A stretch of 64,000 bases of DNA, from NCBI GenBank assembly GCA_014529385.2, contig CM043958.1, forward strand, positions 74,643,169-74,707,168, in the 5' to 3' direction. Below the pieces are notes generated by a model. It searched no databases and was not told the DNA's origin. It worked only from the letters and a program-made list of their open reading frames with translations. Position 1 is the stretch's first letter; each line of letters begins with the position of its first letter. A program made the translations under genes and the position numbers. Below are positions 45,040 to 55,865 of the stretch, in pieces. Source of the DNA: Adiantum capillus-veneris (lineage: Eukaryota > Streptophyta > Polypodiopsida > Polypodiales > Pteridaceae).

Positions 45040-45543
45040 AGAAGAAGAGATTTTTAACGTTGTAGCAAGCTATTCCAAGAGACCTCAAAGATCTATCCGA
45101 CGAGAGTTGAACTCAAGACCTGTTTTTCAAGAGGGAAATGGCATAACCAATCTACCACAGTTGGGTTATAGAAAGGTTATACCATTTTCCTCCTCTTATT
45201 AACACACTCACACACCCACCCACCCACCCACCCGAGAAGAAGAGAATTTTAACATCATAGGAAGCTATCCCAAGAGACCTCAAAGATCTACCCGACGAGA
45301 GTTGAACTCACGACCTATTATTTAAGAGGGAAATGGCATAAACAATCTACCACACTTGGGTGATAGAAAGGTTATACCATTTCCCTCCTCTTATTAACAC
45401 ACACACACACACACCCGAGAAGAAGAGAATTTGAACGTCGTTGGAAGCTATCCCAAGAGATCTCAAAGATCTATCCGATGAGAGTTGAACTCAAGACCTG
45501 TTATTCAAGAGGGAAATGGCATAACCAATCCACCACACTTGGG

Positions 45544-45593
<50 letters not shown>

Positions 45594-45690
45594 GAAGCGA
45601 GAAGAAGTTTTACATACTACATAGTGCGACAATACCAAATAACCTCAAAGATCTATCTAATGACTCTTGAACTCAAGGCTTCCTCAAAAG
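45038..45690 (-). repeat. Tandem array of tRNA-derived SINE-like units (three full, one partial)
   Basis: Units at about 45038-45175, 45234-45366 and 45417-45550, with a partial fourth to 45690. On the minus strand each begins near ACCCAAGTGTGG and reads GGTAGATTGGTTATGCCA, an A-box-like sequence of a tRNA promoter, then about 30 bases later GGTCTTGAGTTCAACTC, a B-box-like sequence. A shared ~70-bp body follows and each unit ends in (GT)n, (GGGT)n or (CT)n on that strand. These are the parts of a tRNA-derived SINE. The parent tRNA cannot be named. The tandem arrangement is unusual, since SINEs normally insert singly. Confidence 0.7.
45547..45591. repeat. (GA)n microsatellite
   Basis: About 22 GA units between the third and fourth SINE-like units. 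Confidence 0.98.
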
Positions 45691-45889
45691 GAAAAGATTA
45701 AGAACAAGTACTCACATGTCCCGGTTTGTAGTGTTCATCTCTTGAATTAGAACTCCCACGTGTAATTCAATTGGACCTTGATTTTTGAAGTCAAAAAATA
45801 TGAATCTTGATAAATACGTATATTTTGGCCAAAAACCTGGTTATCTCACTACATTACCTTTAAAAAACATTAGACTAATACTGAAACCC

Positions 45890-46130
45890 AATCTCTCTGT
45901 AGCCATCCATGCCGGTGTGGATGGCTAGAGAGAGTATTTGCAGAGAGAAAGTACTCGCACATGCATGCCATGCCATGCCAATTATTTAGTCGCATCTAGT
46001 TTGCACATTGTACAAATATTGATATCCGATCTCTCTGTAGCCATCCGCGCCGGCGCCGATGGCTAGAGAGAGTATTTACTGAGAGTATTCCCATATGCAT
46101 GCCATGCCGCCATGCCAAGCATTTATGCGT
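45890..46130. repeat. 138-bp tandem duplication, each unit with a hairpin
   Basis: Unit A hairpin: TCTCTCTGTAGCCATCC (45892-45908) pairs with GGATGGCTAGAGAGA (45919-45933), with a two-base bulge. Unit B hairpin: TCTCTCTGTAGCCATC (46030) pairs with GATGGCTAGAGAGA (46049-46062), with a GC-rich loop. Both are followed by AGTATTT, then CATGC-repeat sequence. The stem is kept and the loop differs. Confidence 0.85.
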
Positions 46131-46249
46131 CTGCCTCTCTCTATCTAGCAAGCAAGTGAGCAGGAATCAGGATGAAATACATGAGTGTGCAGACTAGGTG
46201 CGCCTCCGCCATCTTCACGTAGCCTTCTGTAAAGATGCTTATTTAGGCG

Positions 46250-46251
<2 letters not shown>

Positions 46252-46331
<80 letters not shown>
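46252..46331. repeat. (CT)n microsatellite, about 40 units
   Basis: About 80 bp of CT dinucleotides. Confidence 0.98.
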
Positions 46332-46333
<2 letters not shown>

Positions 46334-46750
46334 TGAATAACAAAGCAGGCTTTGCTAACGAGAGGTAAAAATAAAGGGGCGAGCTCCCTGCTTTAAAGAA
46401 GGGGTTCTGGAGTTGAGTGCCTACATCAGCACGGCCATGGAAGCTGGCGTGCCCTTCGCAAGAAATTTGTAACAGTCTTAATTATCACATGCTGAAGAAG
46501 CATCTCTATATACTGCTGGTCAAAAGCGGCAACCACCCACCGATGCTATTAACAATCAGATTGAGAGGTGTGTGATGATACTCGGCTACAGACAGCATCG
46601 TAGGATACATCGTAGGGTGCAAGTTATTCGCCATATAAGAAGGAATCCACACGCTTTTGGCTACACTTGATGAAATATTGTGGAAAACTTAGTGTCTCAC
46701 GACAAGATGCAAGCCATGCTCAAGGTTGTGCTATACAACGATGCCATACG
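46332..46750. other. Unassigned DNA upstream of the triple repeat
   Basis: No gene recognised. The sequence leads into the first unit of the coding-like repeat. Confidence 0.3.
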
Positions 46751-46751
46751 C

Positions 46752-47945
46752 TTTCAAGAAACATTTGATGGGAGACAAAAAAAACGCTTCAAAAACTTGG
46801 CAAGAAGCAGCTTTGCGTGTGAACTCTTCAGCCATCTACAAGGTGGGGGTAGAGCACGAGGTTTTCCCACTCTATCGAGATCGGCACAGTTGGATCTTGC
46901 AAGCTTTGTTTGCTTACGTGCGTAGGCTGGGGTGGAACTATGCCCGTGCAAAACTGTCCCATGATGGTTTTTGATGTCCCAAGGGCCAATAGGCGATGTA
47001 AGGATGGTTGATCAAGGCCTGGTCCACATCATTCTATAGGCAGATAGATGCAAAGGTGGACTACCATCCATTTGAGTTGCTACAAGGCATTGATAAACCT
47101 GCAACTCCCAAATAGAAGATAGATTACGGACAAAAATTGAGGGTTGAGCCGCCATTTGATGGAAGACAACAAAAACGCTTCAAAAACTTGGCAAGCAAAA
47201 TCAGCTTTGCGTGTGAACTCTTCAGCCATCTACAAGGCGGGGGTAGAAGACGAGGTTTTCCCACTCTATTGAGATCATCACAGTTGGGTCTTGCAAGCTT
47301 TGTTTGCTTACGTGCGTAGGCTGGGGTGGAACTATGCCCGTGCAAAACTGCCCCAAGATGGTTTTTGATGTCCCAAGGGCCAATAGGGGATGTAAGGATG
47401 GTTGATCAAGGCCTGGGCCACATCATTCTATAGGCAGACAGATGCAAAGTTGGACTACCACCCATTTGAGTTGCTACAAGGCATTGATAAACCTACAACT
47501 CCCAAACAATAGATAGATTACAAAAAGAAATTGAGGGTTGAGCCGCCATTTGATGGGAGACAACAAAAACGATTCAGAAACTTGGCAAGCAAAAGCAGCT
47601 TTGCGTGTGAACTCTTCATCCATCTACAAGGTGGGGGTAGAAGATGAGGTTTGCCCACTCTGTCGAGATTGGCACAGTTGGGTCTTGCAAGCTTTGTTTT
47701 CTTAAGTGCGTAGGCTGGGGTGGAACTATGCCCGTGCAAAACTGCCCCATGATGATTTTTGATGTCCCAAGGGCCAATAGGCGATGTAAGGATGGTTGAT
47801 GAAGGCATGGGCCACAAGATTCTATAGGCAGACAGATGCAAAGGTGGACTACCATCCATTTGAGTTGCTACAAGGCATTGATAAACCTACAACTCCCAAA
47901 CAGCAGATAGATTACGGACAAAAACTGAGGGTTGAGATGCACTAG
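46752..47945 (+). repeat. Three tandem ~390-bp units of former coding sequence
   Basis: Units begin near TTTGATGG at about 46766, 47154 and 47548 (spacing about 388-394 bp). In the most plausible frame each encodes KNASKTWQ, then NSSAIYKVGVEDEVFPLYRD, HSWVLQALFAYVRRLGWNYARAKL, and further on AKVDYHPFELLQGIDKP and IDYGQKLRVE, which leads back into the next unit. Each has a stop or frameshift, at different places. I do not recognise the protein family. Repeating of the coding unit itself suggests unequal crossing-over. Confidence 0.6.
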
Positions 47946-49779
47946 GAAAAGCAGTAGAGAGGGCTACAATGACAGTCATACAGCATGGCTCTAAGAGGTG
48001 TGTTCAATATAGGGTCATCGTGCGTTGAGTGAGTAATCTGGGTCGAGGCATGATGGATAAGTCAGTAGACTAGGAACCCCGAGCAGTCTAGGAACTCTGA
48101 GCACTTCTCATATAAGCATGGAAAATTTAGGAGAAGTTTTTTTACACAAAATTTCTTTAAAGTTTGTAGGTTTTCTCACCTTCTACTTTAAATTTTGAAG
48201 ATAAATCTCAAGATTTGTTGGTGGAACTACACTAAGGATAGGTTTCTTTTTTTTTTATCGATATGGGTGGGTGAAAGATAGCTGGTACATGGGCAAAGTT
48301 ATCCTAGGAAAATTGTTCATGACTTTATTCACCTTGTGTACTCTTTTTTCAAAGCACTCCTTATAATCCCCCACCATTAACACCTCCCTTAACACCTTTT
48401 TCACCACCACCTTTGGCAACACCACCAACTTTCCCACCCCCTCTATGGTAGGCTACATCATAATGATGGTTTGATTTAAACTTTAATATATACTATGATG
48501 TGGAGTTTCTCAAAAGAATGGACTCATCGCAATAAGAGAATTATTTTCAAGTTCTCACCGTTTTCTCTAGAGGAACTTTAAAATGCATAGTATGTTATCG
48601 TACATCAACCCACAATAACTTAAGGTAGAGTGAGAGAGAGGAGAAGAAGAAATATCAGTGAAGAGAAGCTCAAGATTCAAGACTCTCCTTATTCATGAGA
48701 TTTGTATGAGTGGCAACAACCTTACTTTTTTAGCGTAAGGCTTGTGGTTGGGGGGTTGGAATTGAGGAATATTTTTTCATCACCCTTTTTATGGAAGTAA
48801 TGAAACTACGACATATTACAACCATGTTATACATGCACCAATGTGTCATATGTGATGCTTAATGTATAAAAACCCAAATTGTTAACAACCTCTATGAGGT
48901 CCTACGTGTAAGGAAGGTAGGAATAGGAGATTTATATCCATTGGAATCATGGTGCCGCTATTCCCAACAAGGATCAATGGTGATAGCAATAATCTTCCAA
49001 TATATGGGGGCAACAAGTTTCAAGGAGAGGAATATCAACATGCCATTGTAATGGTTCCAACTCTTCTAGCCCCTCAAATGAAACATTCTACCAAACCCTT
49101 GTTCAATGGGTTTCGTCTATCAAAAGTCTGTGGTCGGTTTACCATTAAAAATAGGTGCAATATTTTATTTATTTATTTGTGTGCTTGAAGTCACCTAAGA
49201 AATTATTTTTGGTTTTTGTTTTCTATAGTGTGCCTTGCTTTGTCTTGCTCGGTTTAGCGATTGCTCGAAAAATCTTGCTCGAGTTTTGGGATTCCTCACA
49301 AAGAAGCCTATTGCCCCTAGAAAGAGCCCCAAAGAAGCACAAACACATGCCAACGAGGAGCAAAAGAAGGAGGAATAGAAAAAGCCCAAGGAGGAGCAAA
49401 AGAAGCTCAAGGAGACAAAGATTGAGGAGGGCAAGTAGGCAAAGCTTGAGGAAGGCAAGTAGACAGAAGAACAACACAAAAAACGAAGGAAGAGCCCAAG
49501 AAAAATAGAGGAATATAGCATAGAAAGAGTCCCAAGACTCCCAGAACCCCCAAAAGTGTTTTGCAAAGCAAACTTTTGTAAACAACAAAGTAGTACATAT
49601 TCTACCTGGCATACTCTCTACATTCTATCTACTTGCGAACATTTTGTAAAGAGAAAAAATTACATACTTTCTACTTAAGAGCATTTTGTAAAGAGAAAAT
49701 ATTACATAATCATATTTTTTTGTAAAGAGACAACATTACAAATTCTCTCCTTGAGAGTATGATGTAAATTTTACAACTT
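47946..49779. other. Unassigned DNA with a low-complexity stretch
   Basis: No gene recognised. 49330-49500 is an AAGAAG/GAGGAG-rich stretch whose six-frame ORFs (Lys/Arg- or Leu/Phe-rich) are low-complexity artefacts. 49620-49750 holds a short imperfect repeat of TTTTGTAAAGAGA with ATTACA. Confidence 0.35.
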
Positions 49780-50155
49780 TCATTGGCTCCATTTCTCGTG
49801 TAGCTCCCAATAAATTCTTTCAATTTCTGCTACAATTGTGGTAGCCCTTGCATTTGTCTCTACATGTTTTTCATAGTCCAATTGTGTTGACAACAACATG
49901 TCAAGGCCCAATCCATAATATATTCCATCCTCCAACCCCACCCCAGAAGGGCCTACTAGGAAATCTACCAGCCATGGTGGGATTTCTTTCAAGTAAGTGG
50001 AGATAGTGAAAACTAGCTCAAGATCTCCCTTCTCTTCATTATCTTCCTTCTCTTCCAACTCTTTCTCATCTTCATTATCTTCCTTATCATAGGATTTCTC
50101 TTCTCCATCTTCATCGCAAGAAATGAGGAAGAGGAGCTAGAATCCTTACCCATGT
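49780..50155 (-). CDS. Small acidic ORF of unknown function, with promoter-like upstream sequence
   Basis: Minus-strand frame: start at ATG-GGT-AAG near 50154 (Met-Gly-Lys-Asp, then a Ser run), one apparent frameshift in the Ser run near 50110, then an acidic stretch (EEKSYDKEDNEDEKELEEKEDNEEK) and GDLELVFTISTYLKEIPPWLVDFLVG, GLGLDMLLSTQLDYEKHV, IVAEIERIYWELHEKWSQ, stop. TATAAATA lies about 45 bp before the ATG (50196-50203 on the plus strand). No family is recognised. A continuous open frame of 92 codons from 50058, with sensible composition, makes it a candidate small gene or pseudogene. The upstream block is repeated twice more toward 52 kb. Confidence 0.35.
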
Positions 50156-52460
50156 CACTTGACCTATTGCTCACAAACCTAAACAGGGTTGACCTATTTA
50201 TACAATATTGATGACATTGACGTCAAACAAGACATTTGAACAATATATCAAATAAGATAAGACATTTTAACCAAAATGTCATTTGTCATTCATATGGCAA
50301 TGTATAAAATGTCAGTCTGCTACAAAATGATAACCAACATTTGTACAAAATGCTAGTTTGATACAGCCTTAGCAGTTTGATACAAAATAGTCTTTAGGAG
50401 TCGTTAACTTGGAAGAAGATGTACTATTCCTTCTGACACTTATTCACGTAAAACTTTCTTCTCAATCCTCCTTGGGACATGCAATCCATACTAAAAAACA
50501 GAAAAAGTAAGAATAGATTAAACAAAAAATTCTTCATCAGAAAAGAAATATATCTTTGAAGGACATGGGTCGTATGAGCAAGGCCACCAGCACGGCCGAA
50601 CAGTTTGTACGCTATGGGAGGCTAAAAGAAGCTAGTTCCTTGTAAGGACATGGGTCCTACGGGCAGGGCCACCATCACGGCCGGATAGTGTGTACGCTAG
50701 GGGGAGGCTATAAGATAGCACAATTAGGTGGAGACTATCACACACATTACCACCACCCTTACCCCTATCTCTTGACCTATTGCTCACAAACCTAAACCGG
50801 ATTGACGTATTTATACAATATTGATGACATTGACATCAAAGAAGACATTTGAATAATAAATCAAACAAGATAAGACATCTGAACCAAAATTTCATTTGTC
50901 ATTCATATGGTAATGTACAAAATGTCAGTCTACTACTAAATGACAACCAGCATTTGTACAAAATTCCTATTTGATACAGCCTTAGCAGTTTGATACAAAA
51001 TAGTCTTTAGGAGTCTTTAATCTGGAAGAAGATGTACTATTCCTTCTGACACATCTTCACATAAAACTTTCTTCTCAATCCTCCTTGGGACTTGCAATCC
51101 ATACTGGAAAACAAGAAAAGTAAGATTAGATCACATAATAATTTCTTCATTAGAAAAGAAACTATTTCCTTATAAGTACATGGGTCCTACGGGCAAGGCC
51201 ACCAGCACGGCCGAACAGTGTGTACGCTAGGGGGAGGCTATAAGATAGCACGGTTGGGTGGAGACTAGCACACGCATAACCACCACCCTTTCATTGGTAT
51301 CCGAGCTATTTTTGGGAAAGGAGAAAAGCGGGTCGCATGTGCGCACGACGTGCTGCTTCTCTCCCATGACCCGCAGACTGTAACGGCTCAATTGGGTGGA
51401 GACTAGAACACACAACATTACCACCACCCTTACCCATATCTCTTGACCTATATGCTCACCACCCTAAACCGGGTTGACCTATTTATACATTATTGATGAT
51501 ATTGACATCAAACAAGACATCTGAACAGTAAATCAAACAAGATAAGACATCTGAACCAAAATGTCATTTGTCATTCATATGGCAATGTACAAAATGTCAG
51601 TCTGCTACAAAATGACAACCGGCATTTGTACACCGGTTTGAGACAACCTTGACAATTTGATAAAAAACAGTCTTTATCAGTCTTTAACTTGGAAGAAGAT
51701 GTACTATTCCTTCTGACACTTCTTCACATAAAACTTTCTTCTCAATCCTCCTTGGGACATGCAATCCATATTGAAAAATAGGAAACGTAAGAATAGATCA
51801 ACAAAAAAATATCCATAAAAAAAGAAACTATTTTCTTGTAAGGACATGGGTCCTACGAGCAAGGCCATCGGCACAGCCGGACAGTGTGTACGCTAGGGGG
51901 AGGCTAAAAGAAACTATTTTCTTGTAAGGACATGGGTCCTATGGGCAAGGCCACCAGCATGGCCAGACAGTGTGTATGCTACAAGGAGGTTGTAAGACAG
52001 CAGGGTTGGGTGGAGACTAGCACACACATTACCACCACCCTTTCATTGGTATCCGAGCTATTTTTTGGAAAGGAAAAAAGCAGGTTGCATGTGCATGCGA
52101 CGTGCTGCTTTTCTCTCCCACGACCCGCAGACTGTGATGGCTTGTTCGGTGGAGACTAGCACACACATTACCACCACCCTTTCACTGGTATCCGAGCTAT
52201 TTTTGGGAAAGGAGAAAAGCGGGTTGCATGTACACACAATGTGCTGCTTCTCTCCCATGACCCGCAGACTATGATGGCTCCACTGTGCAGCAGAAAGGAA
52301 GACGGGCACAATTTTTTGTGTGCAGCATGCAAAGGCAGACAACGATTGCCAACCAACAATCACCCCACTACGCCATCCAAGGCAAGAAAACAAGGCAAAC
52401 TTGACCGACAACTCTACGACATTGAGGCTTCGAAGGCTCCGTTGGCACCGTTGGTTGCGC
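50156..52460. repeat. Complex tandem repeat (~620-660 bp) with promoter-like blocks and tRNA-primer-like sites
   Basis: The block starting CTTGACCTATTGCTCAC (or close variants) recurs at about 50159, 50781 and 51442. Each includes TATTTATAC (TATA box on the minus strand) and a long AT-rich stretch with repeated AAATGTCA. A sub-block, GACATGGGTCCTACGGGC followed by GGCCACCAGCACGGCCG and CGCTAGGGGGAGGCT, occurs at about 50563, 50645, 51177, 51843 and 51928. Another, ending CCACCACCCTTTCA plus TTGGTATCCGAGC, occurs near 51293, 52050 and 52185; the last part resembles the copia primer-binding site for initiator tRNA-Met. Confidence 0.7.
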
Positions 52461-52464
52461 ATGT

Positions 52465-52565
52465 AGGAAGGCCATCTTAACCCTTGCATGAAGGAGGGTT
52501 GAACTCACCTCATGAGGGTAGGAGGCCAACACTCTACCATCAAGCTATTAAGCCTTGTTGTGTAT
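52465..52565 (-). repeat. tRNA-derived sequence (SINE head)
   Basis: On the minus strand TAGCTTGATGGTAGAGTG (A-box-like) is followed by GGCCTCCTACCCTCATGAGG and GTGAGTTCAACCC (B-box-like). The spacing fits a tRNA-related promoter. The stem regions do not pair well enough for a functional tRNA. Confidence 0.55.
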
Positions 52566-52732
52566 AACAAGGAAAGATAGCATACTTGTGTTGACAAGAA
52601 AGCTAGAAGGAAAAGGAAAGCTTCAAACTTCAAGGAATTAGTTTCACGCATCTTTTTCACTTCTTGGAGGAAGGCAATTTTTCCTCCAAAATTCATTTTT
52701 CTTCAAGGGAGAAGCTTCACGTGTGAAGAAAA

Positions 52733-52765
52733 TCCTTCACAAAAAAGACGCGTTTTTTGTGAAGA
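52733..52765. other. Strong hairpin
   Basis: CTTCACAAAAAA and TTTTTTGTGAAG form a perfect 12-bp stem with a six-base loop (about 52733-52762). CTTCACGTGTGAAG, another perfect short palindrome, lies just upstream near 52715. Confidence 0.8.
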
Positions 52766-52928
52766 ATCAACGAAGGTGTTCTTTCAACGAGCGAAGCACT
52801 ACAATTTTCGTAAGGCAGGGTTCACATGCAACACAAATTGTCGAGCATAAAAAACACAAAGACTTCAAGCTTTACAAGGTACAAGTTGACATCTTTTTTT
52901 TCTCTCTTTACATTAGTGTGTGTTTACC

Positions 52929-53250
52929 ATGGTCAGTGAGGATATCCCACCTACACACTCTTTTGATTTTGAGCACATAGATCAAAATCAGGGCACCATG
53001 GGTACTACCAACACTAATATGCATGATGATGATGATCTAGGAGATCATGGCCTTGTAGATATGGCTGCTTTCAAAGACTTTGGAAAATCGCCAAAGCACA
53101 CTTGAACGCACCCTTTCTGCACTCAATGCAAATGTTACAAATCTTACTGAACTACTTGTGACATTTATAAATTCACAGATGGATCAAGGAGCCACAAGTG
53201 GCACGGTTCAAGGAAACCAAGCTCGCATGACTCAAGCAGTCTAAGATACA
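52929..53250 (+). pseudogene. Gag-like N-terminal fragment
   Basis: ATG at 52929 opens a frame MVSEDIPPTHSFDFEHIDQ with an Asp run and DMAAFKDF. A frameshift near 53090 leads to LERTLSALNANVTNLTELLVTFI, a coiled-coil-like stretch, up to a stop at about 53242. It resembles the N-terminal region of plant retrotransposon gags in composition and position, but no diagnostic motif is present. Confidence 0.4.
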
Positions 53251-53399
53251 AGTGCTTCAAAAGATGTAGAAGGTAGCAATGCATTTTTTTGGTGGATACA
53301 GGCATATACAGGTGTACGCACACCAAACCCTGTAAACACTCTATAGTTTTGAAGAAAGCCATGTAATTCAGCCTAGGATGTGTTGTAACCGTGATGTAA

Positions 53400-54175
53400 T
53401 TACACAATACCCTCTCTACTTATCTGAGTCTACACCCTTGTAAGAGTCCAGATGGTCATGGGAAAGACCCCTTAACTTTTGAAGTCAAGACCCTTAGTTG
53501 TGAGGGGAAATTTATCATTATCTTGAATAATAAAAAACTTGCACTATGGAGGTCTCTTACTACTACAATTTGTAATGTTCTTTTCTCCTGAATTGGTAAT
53601 CAGAATTCGTTTGTGAATAGCACATTGCATTCCTTGTCTCTTGCTCTACAATCTAAGTATGATCATTTTCAATTCCGATGTGGTTCACGACGCATTGTTT
53701 GTGAGCTAAATGCATTGATTTGGAGGTTAAAATGGTTTTTTTTTATGTTTTGACCATGGATAAGTGTTTCCATGCTTAAGGAAGACCTTTCCAAGTACTT
53801 CTATTTTAGTTTTCTGCACGTTTTTTGTGATGGATCGTGATTTATGTACCTTCCGAGATGGTGACAGAACTTGGTAGGATTGAGCCCTTAAGTGTTGTGA
53901 TACCTCTCCTTAAGTTTCATGGAGTTTTGGATTTGTTTGGATGTTGAAAAGGCGTGATGACCTAGAGTGGTGAGATTGGACACAAACTGATTGTCTGACT
54001 AGGAAGTGGTTGATTTGATTTTGTCGTAGAACGAGTAGCCCCTGAGTTCACTTTGGTGAGATTGACACTCTCAGTAAGTCTCGGTGCCCCATCCCGAGTC
54101 GCTTCCTTGCATATTGACACTATGTTAGTAGAAAAGAGCTATGTTGCAGACGTCCATCGTGGCGACCCGCTAACA
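53400..54175 (+). mobile_element. 5' LTR of plus-strand gypsy element (E-plus), start uncertain
   Basis: The LTR ends GACCCGCTAACA at 54175, one base before a clear primer-binding site. The start is not fixed because the 3' LTR is absent: the element is truncated in RT at about 62170. 53400 is only a working limit. Confidence 0.5.
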
Positions 54176-54176
54176 T

Positions 54177-54194
54177 TGGCGCCGCTCCCAGGGA
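54177..54194 (+). promoter_or_regulatory. Primer-binding site of E-plus
   Basis: TGGCGCCGCTCCCAGGGA directly follows the LTR end. It differs in a few bases from the TGGCGCCGTTGCCGGGGA of other plant gypsy elements (tRNA-Asp type). Confidence 0.85.
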
Positions 54195-54719
54195 AACCGA
54201 TCCTTAGGTGGTGAGTGACTCAATGTACAAAAACAAGAATCTCCCTTCAAGCTTTTGATACGTGTTCCACTTACACATAGACAGTGAAGCAGCTAGACGT
54301 AGGTTTAGTGCTTGGTAGAGACTGGAGTCCGAGACTAGACAATGCTAATCCTTACGAGCAAAGAAAGCTGTGAGTGAAGTACAAGATAGTATTTTGTTCT
54401 TTGATTTTCCACATGCTTGGAAAGGGTTGTTCACACACTTTGGTTTTATTTTCATACTGTTAAGTTCAGTTATGTTTGCAGATTCATTTCAGTTTATAAG
54501 ATAGGTTAGGAAACAAATTACACCATCATTTAGGGCCAAAATGATCGAGGGAAAAACTGTCAAAAACCTTATTTTGGTGTTGAAGACCGTAACTCTGAAA
54601 AGTTGAAGAAGTGATGGTCAGAGCTTCAAAACTGGACCAAACCCAACAAAACTTTCAAGAAGGGGATAAAAACACTTGCTAAAAAAGATTGTGCTAAAAA
54701 CTTTCAAATTGCCTGTCCA

Positions 54720-55865
54720 ACATGGATCGAGATCCATGTACCTTTTTGCCCAAATGTGCTAAAACTATTTCCTTTGCTTAGCATAGTTTCTCAAGCATCA
54801 GAAACTTGAGTTTGGTCAGAAATGGATTGCTAAAAGATCAAAAAAATCAAAAGATGGGGTTAGTAGAGCAAAATCTTGAAAAAAGAGGAAAACAAGGAAA
54901 AACTGAACTTTTACTTGTCCAAATTCAAAAAAGGATGAGAATTGGGATCAACTAGAAGCAGGGAATCAACAAAACAAAATTTCATGTATAGATGCTTCTC
55001 AACATGGATCGCGATGTATGTTCCAGGTAGACATCTGACAGTAAGATTTGATCAGTGTACTCCTGATTACTAGTTGAACAACTTTTGTAAATGGAGATAG
55101 ACAAAAACTGAAAAGAATCTGGTCAAAATACTAGAATAGGAGTTGTTTGCAAAAAACCGCAAAACGGACACAAAATCTTGCTTTTCACTTGGAAAAAACT
55201 GATCAAATCCAAAAAGACTAATTGGGAAATAGCGTCGCCATACCTTGTGCGATCAGCTCACAAAGTGGCAGTCTAAAATCTTGCCAAACATGGATCATGA
55301 TCCATGTACCTTTTTGGAATTTTGAGCTGATAATAGGCAAGCAGGGAAGTGATAACAATTGAAACACTTTCTCCCAAAGGACCCTTATCAGAAAATTTCA
55401 AAAAGAGGGCAAAAGGGGGCAAAGATCAGATCAAGGGGGAAACCATTGAAATAAACCCTTAAACTGACTTTTTCTGTCCTACAAAGCTTTAAAACATTCA
55501 AAAACCATATAGCCAGCATCGCTAGGCCAAGGACTAGTTGTGGGACAAATTTCAGTGTAGTTTGACACAAAGAAACATGGATTGCGATCGATGTTTCCCT
55601 AACACAATTTGATACCAAATTGGTACAATAGCTAGAGGGAATCACAGAGAGTCTAGTGGTCCTTCCAGAGTTGAATCTGGGTGCAAGAAACCATCCCAAC
55701 AGCTCAGAAGTGATAGAAGCTCAGGCAAAGTGACAAAATCAACTTAGCGTCAATCCAGAGGTTCATTTCTAAAAATTTTGGTACCATAAGACCGCTTAAT
55801 CATGTTAAATTTGATGACAGCAACAAAATTTCAATTGGATTCTCAACATGGATCATGATCCATGT
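54720..55865 (+). repeat. Tandem array of ~285-bp units, each with a phased palindrome (E-plus leader)
   Basis: Palindromes at 54720-54739, 55002-55021, 55288-55307, 55573-55596 and 55846-55865, spaced 282, 286, about 287 and 271 bp. Two copies (55288 and 55846) are the identical perfect 20-bp palindrome ACATGGATCATGATCCATGT; the others differ by a few bases, one with the core GGATCGCGAT. Blocks between palindromes repeat weakly (for example TTTTACTTG...AATTGGGA at about 54910 and TTTTCACTTGG...AATTGGGA at about 55185). The array lies between PBS and gag, exactly as in E-minus. Confidence 0.87.

Noticed and set aside
49195-49612. Hydrophobic or Lys/Arg-rich proteins of up to 129 codons
   Set aside because: Low-complexity AAGAAG/GAGGAG sequence; composition follows the DNA repeat in every frame.
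52465-52565. Functional tRNA gene on the minus strand
   Set aside because: A- and B-box-like sequences are present, but acceptor and anticodon stems do not pair; it fits a SINE head or tRNA relic.
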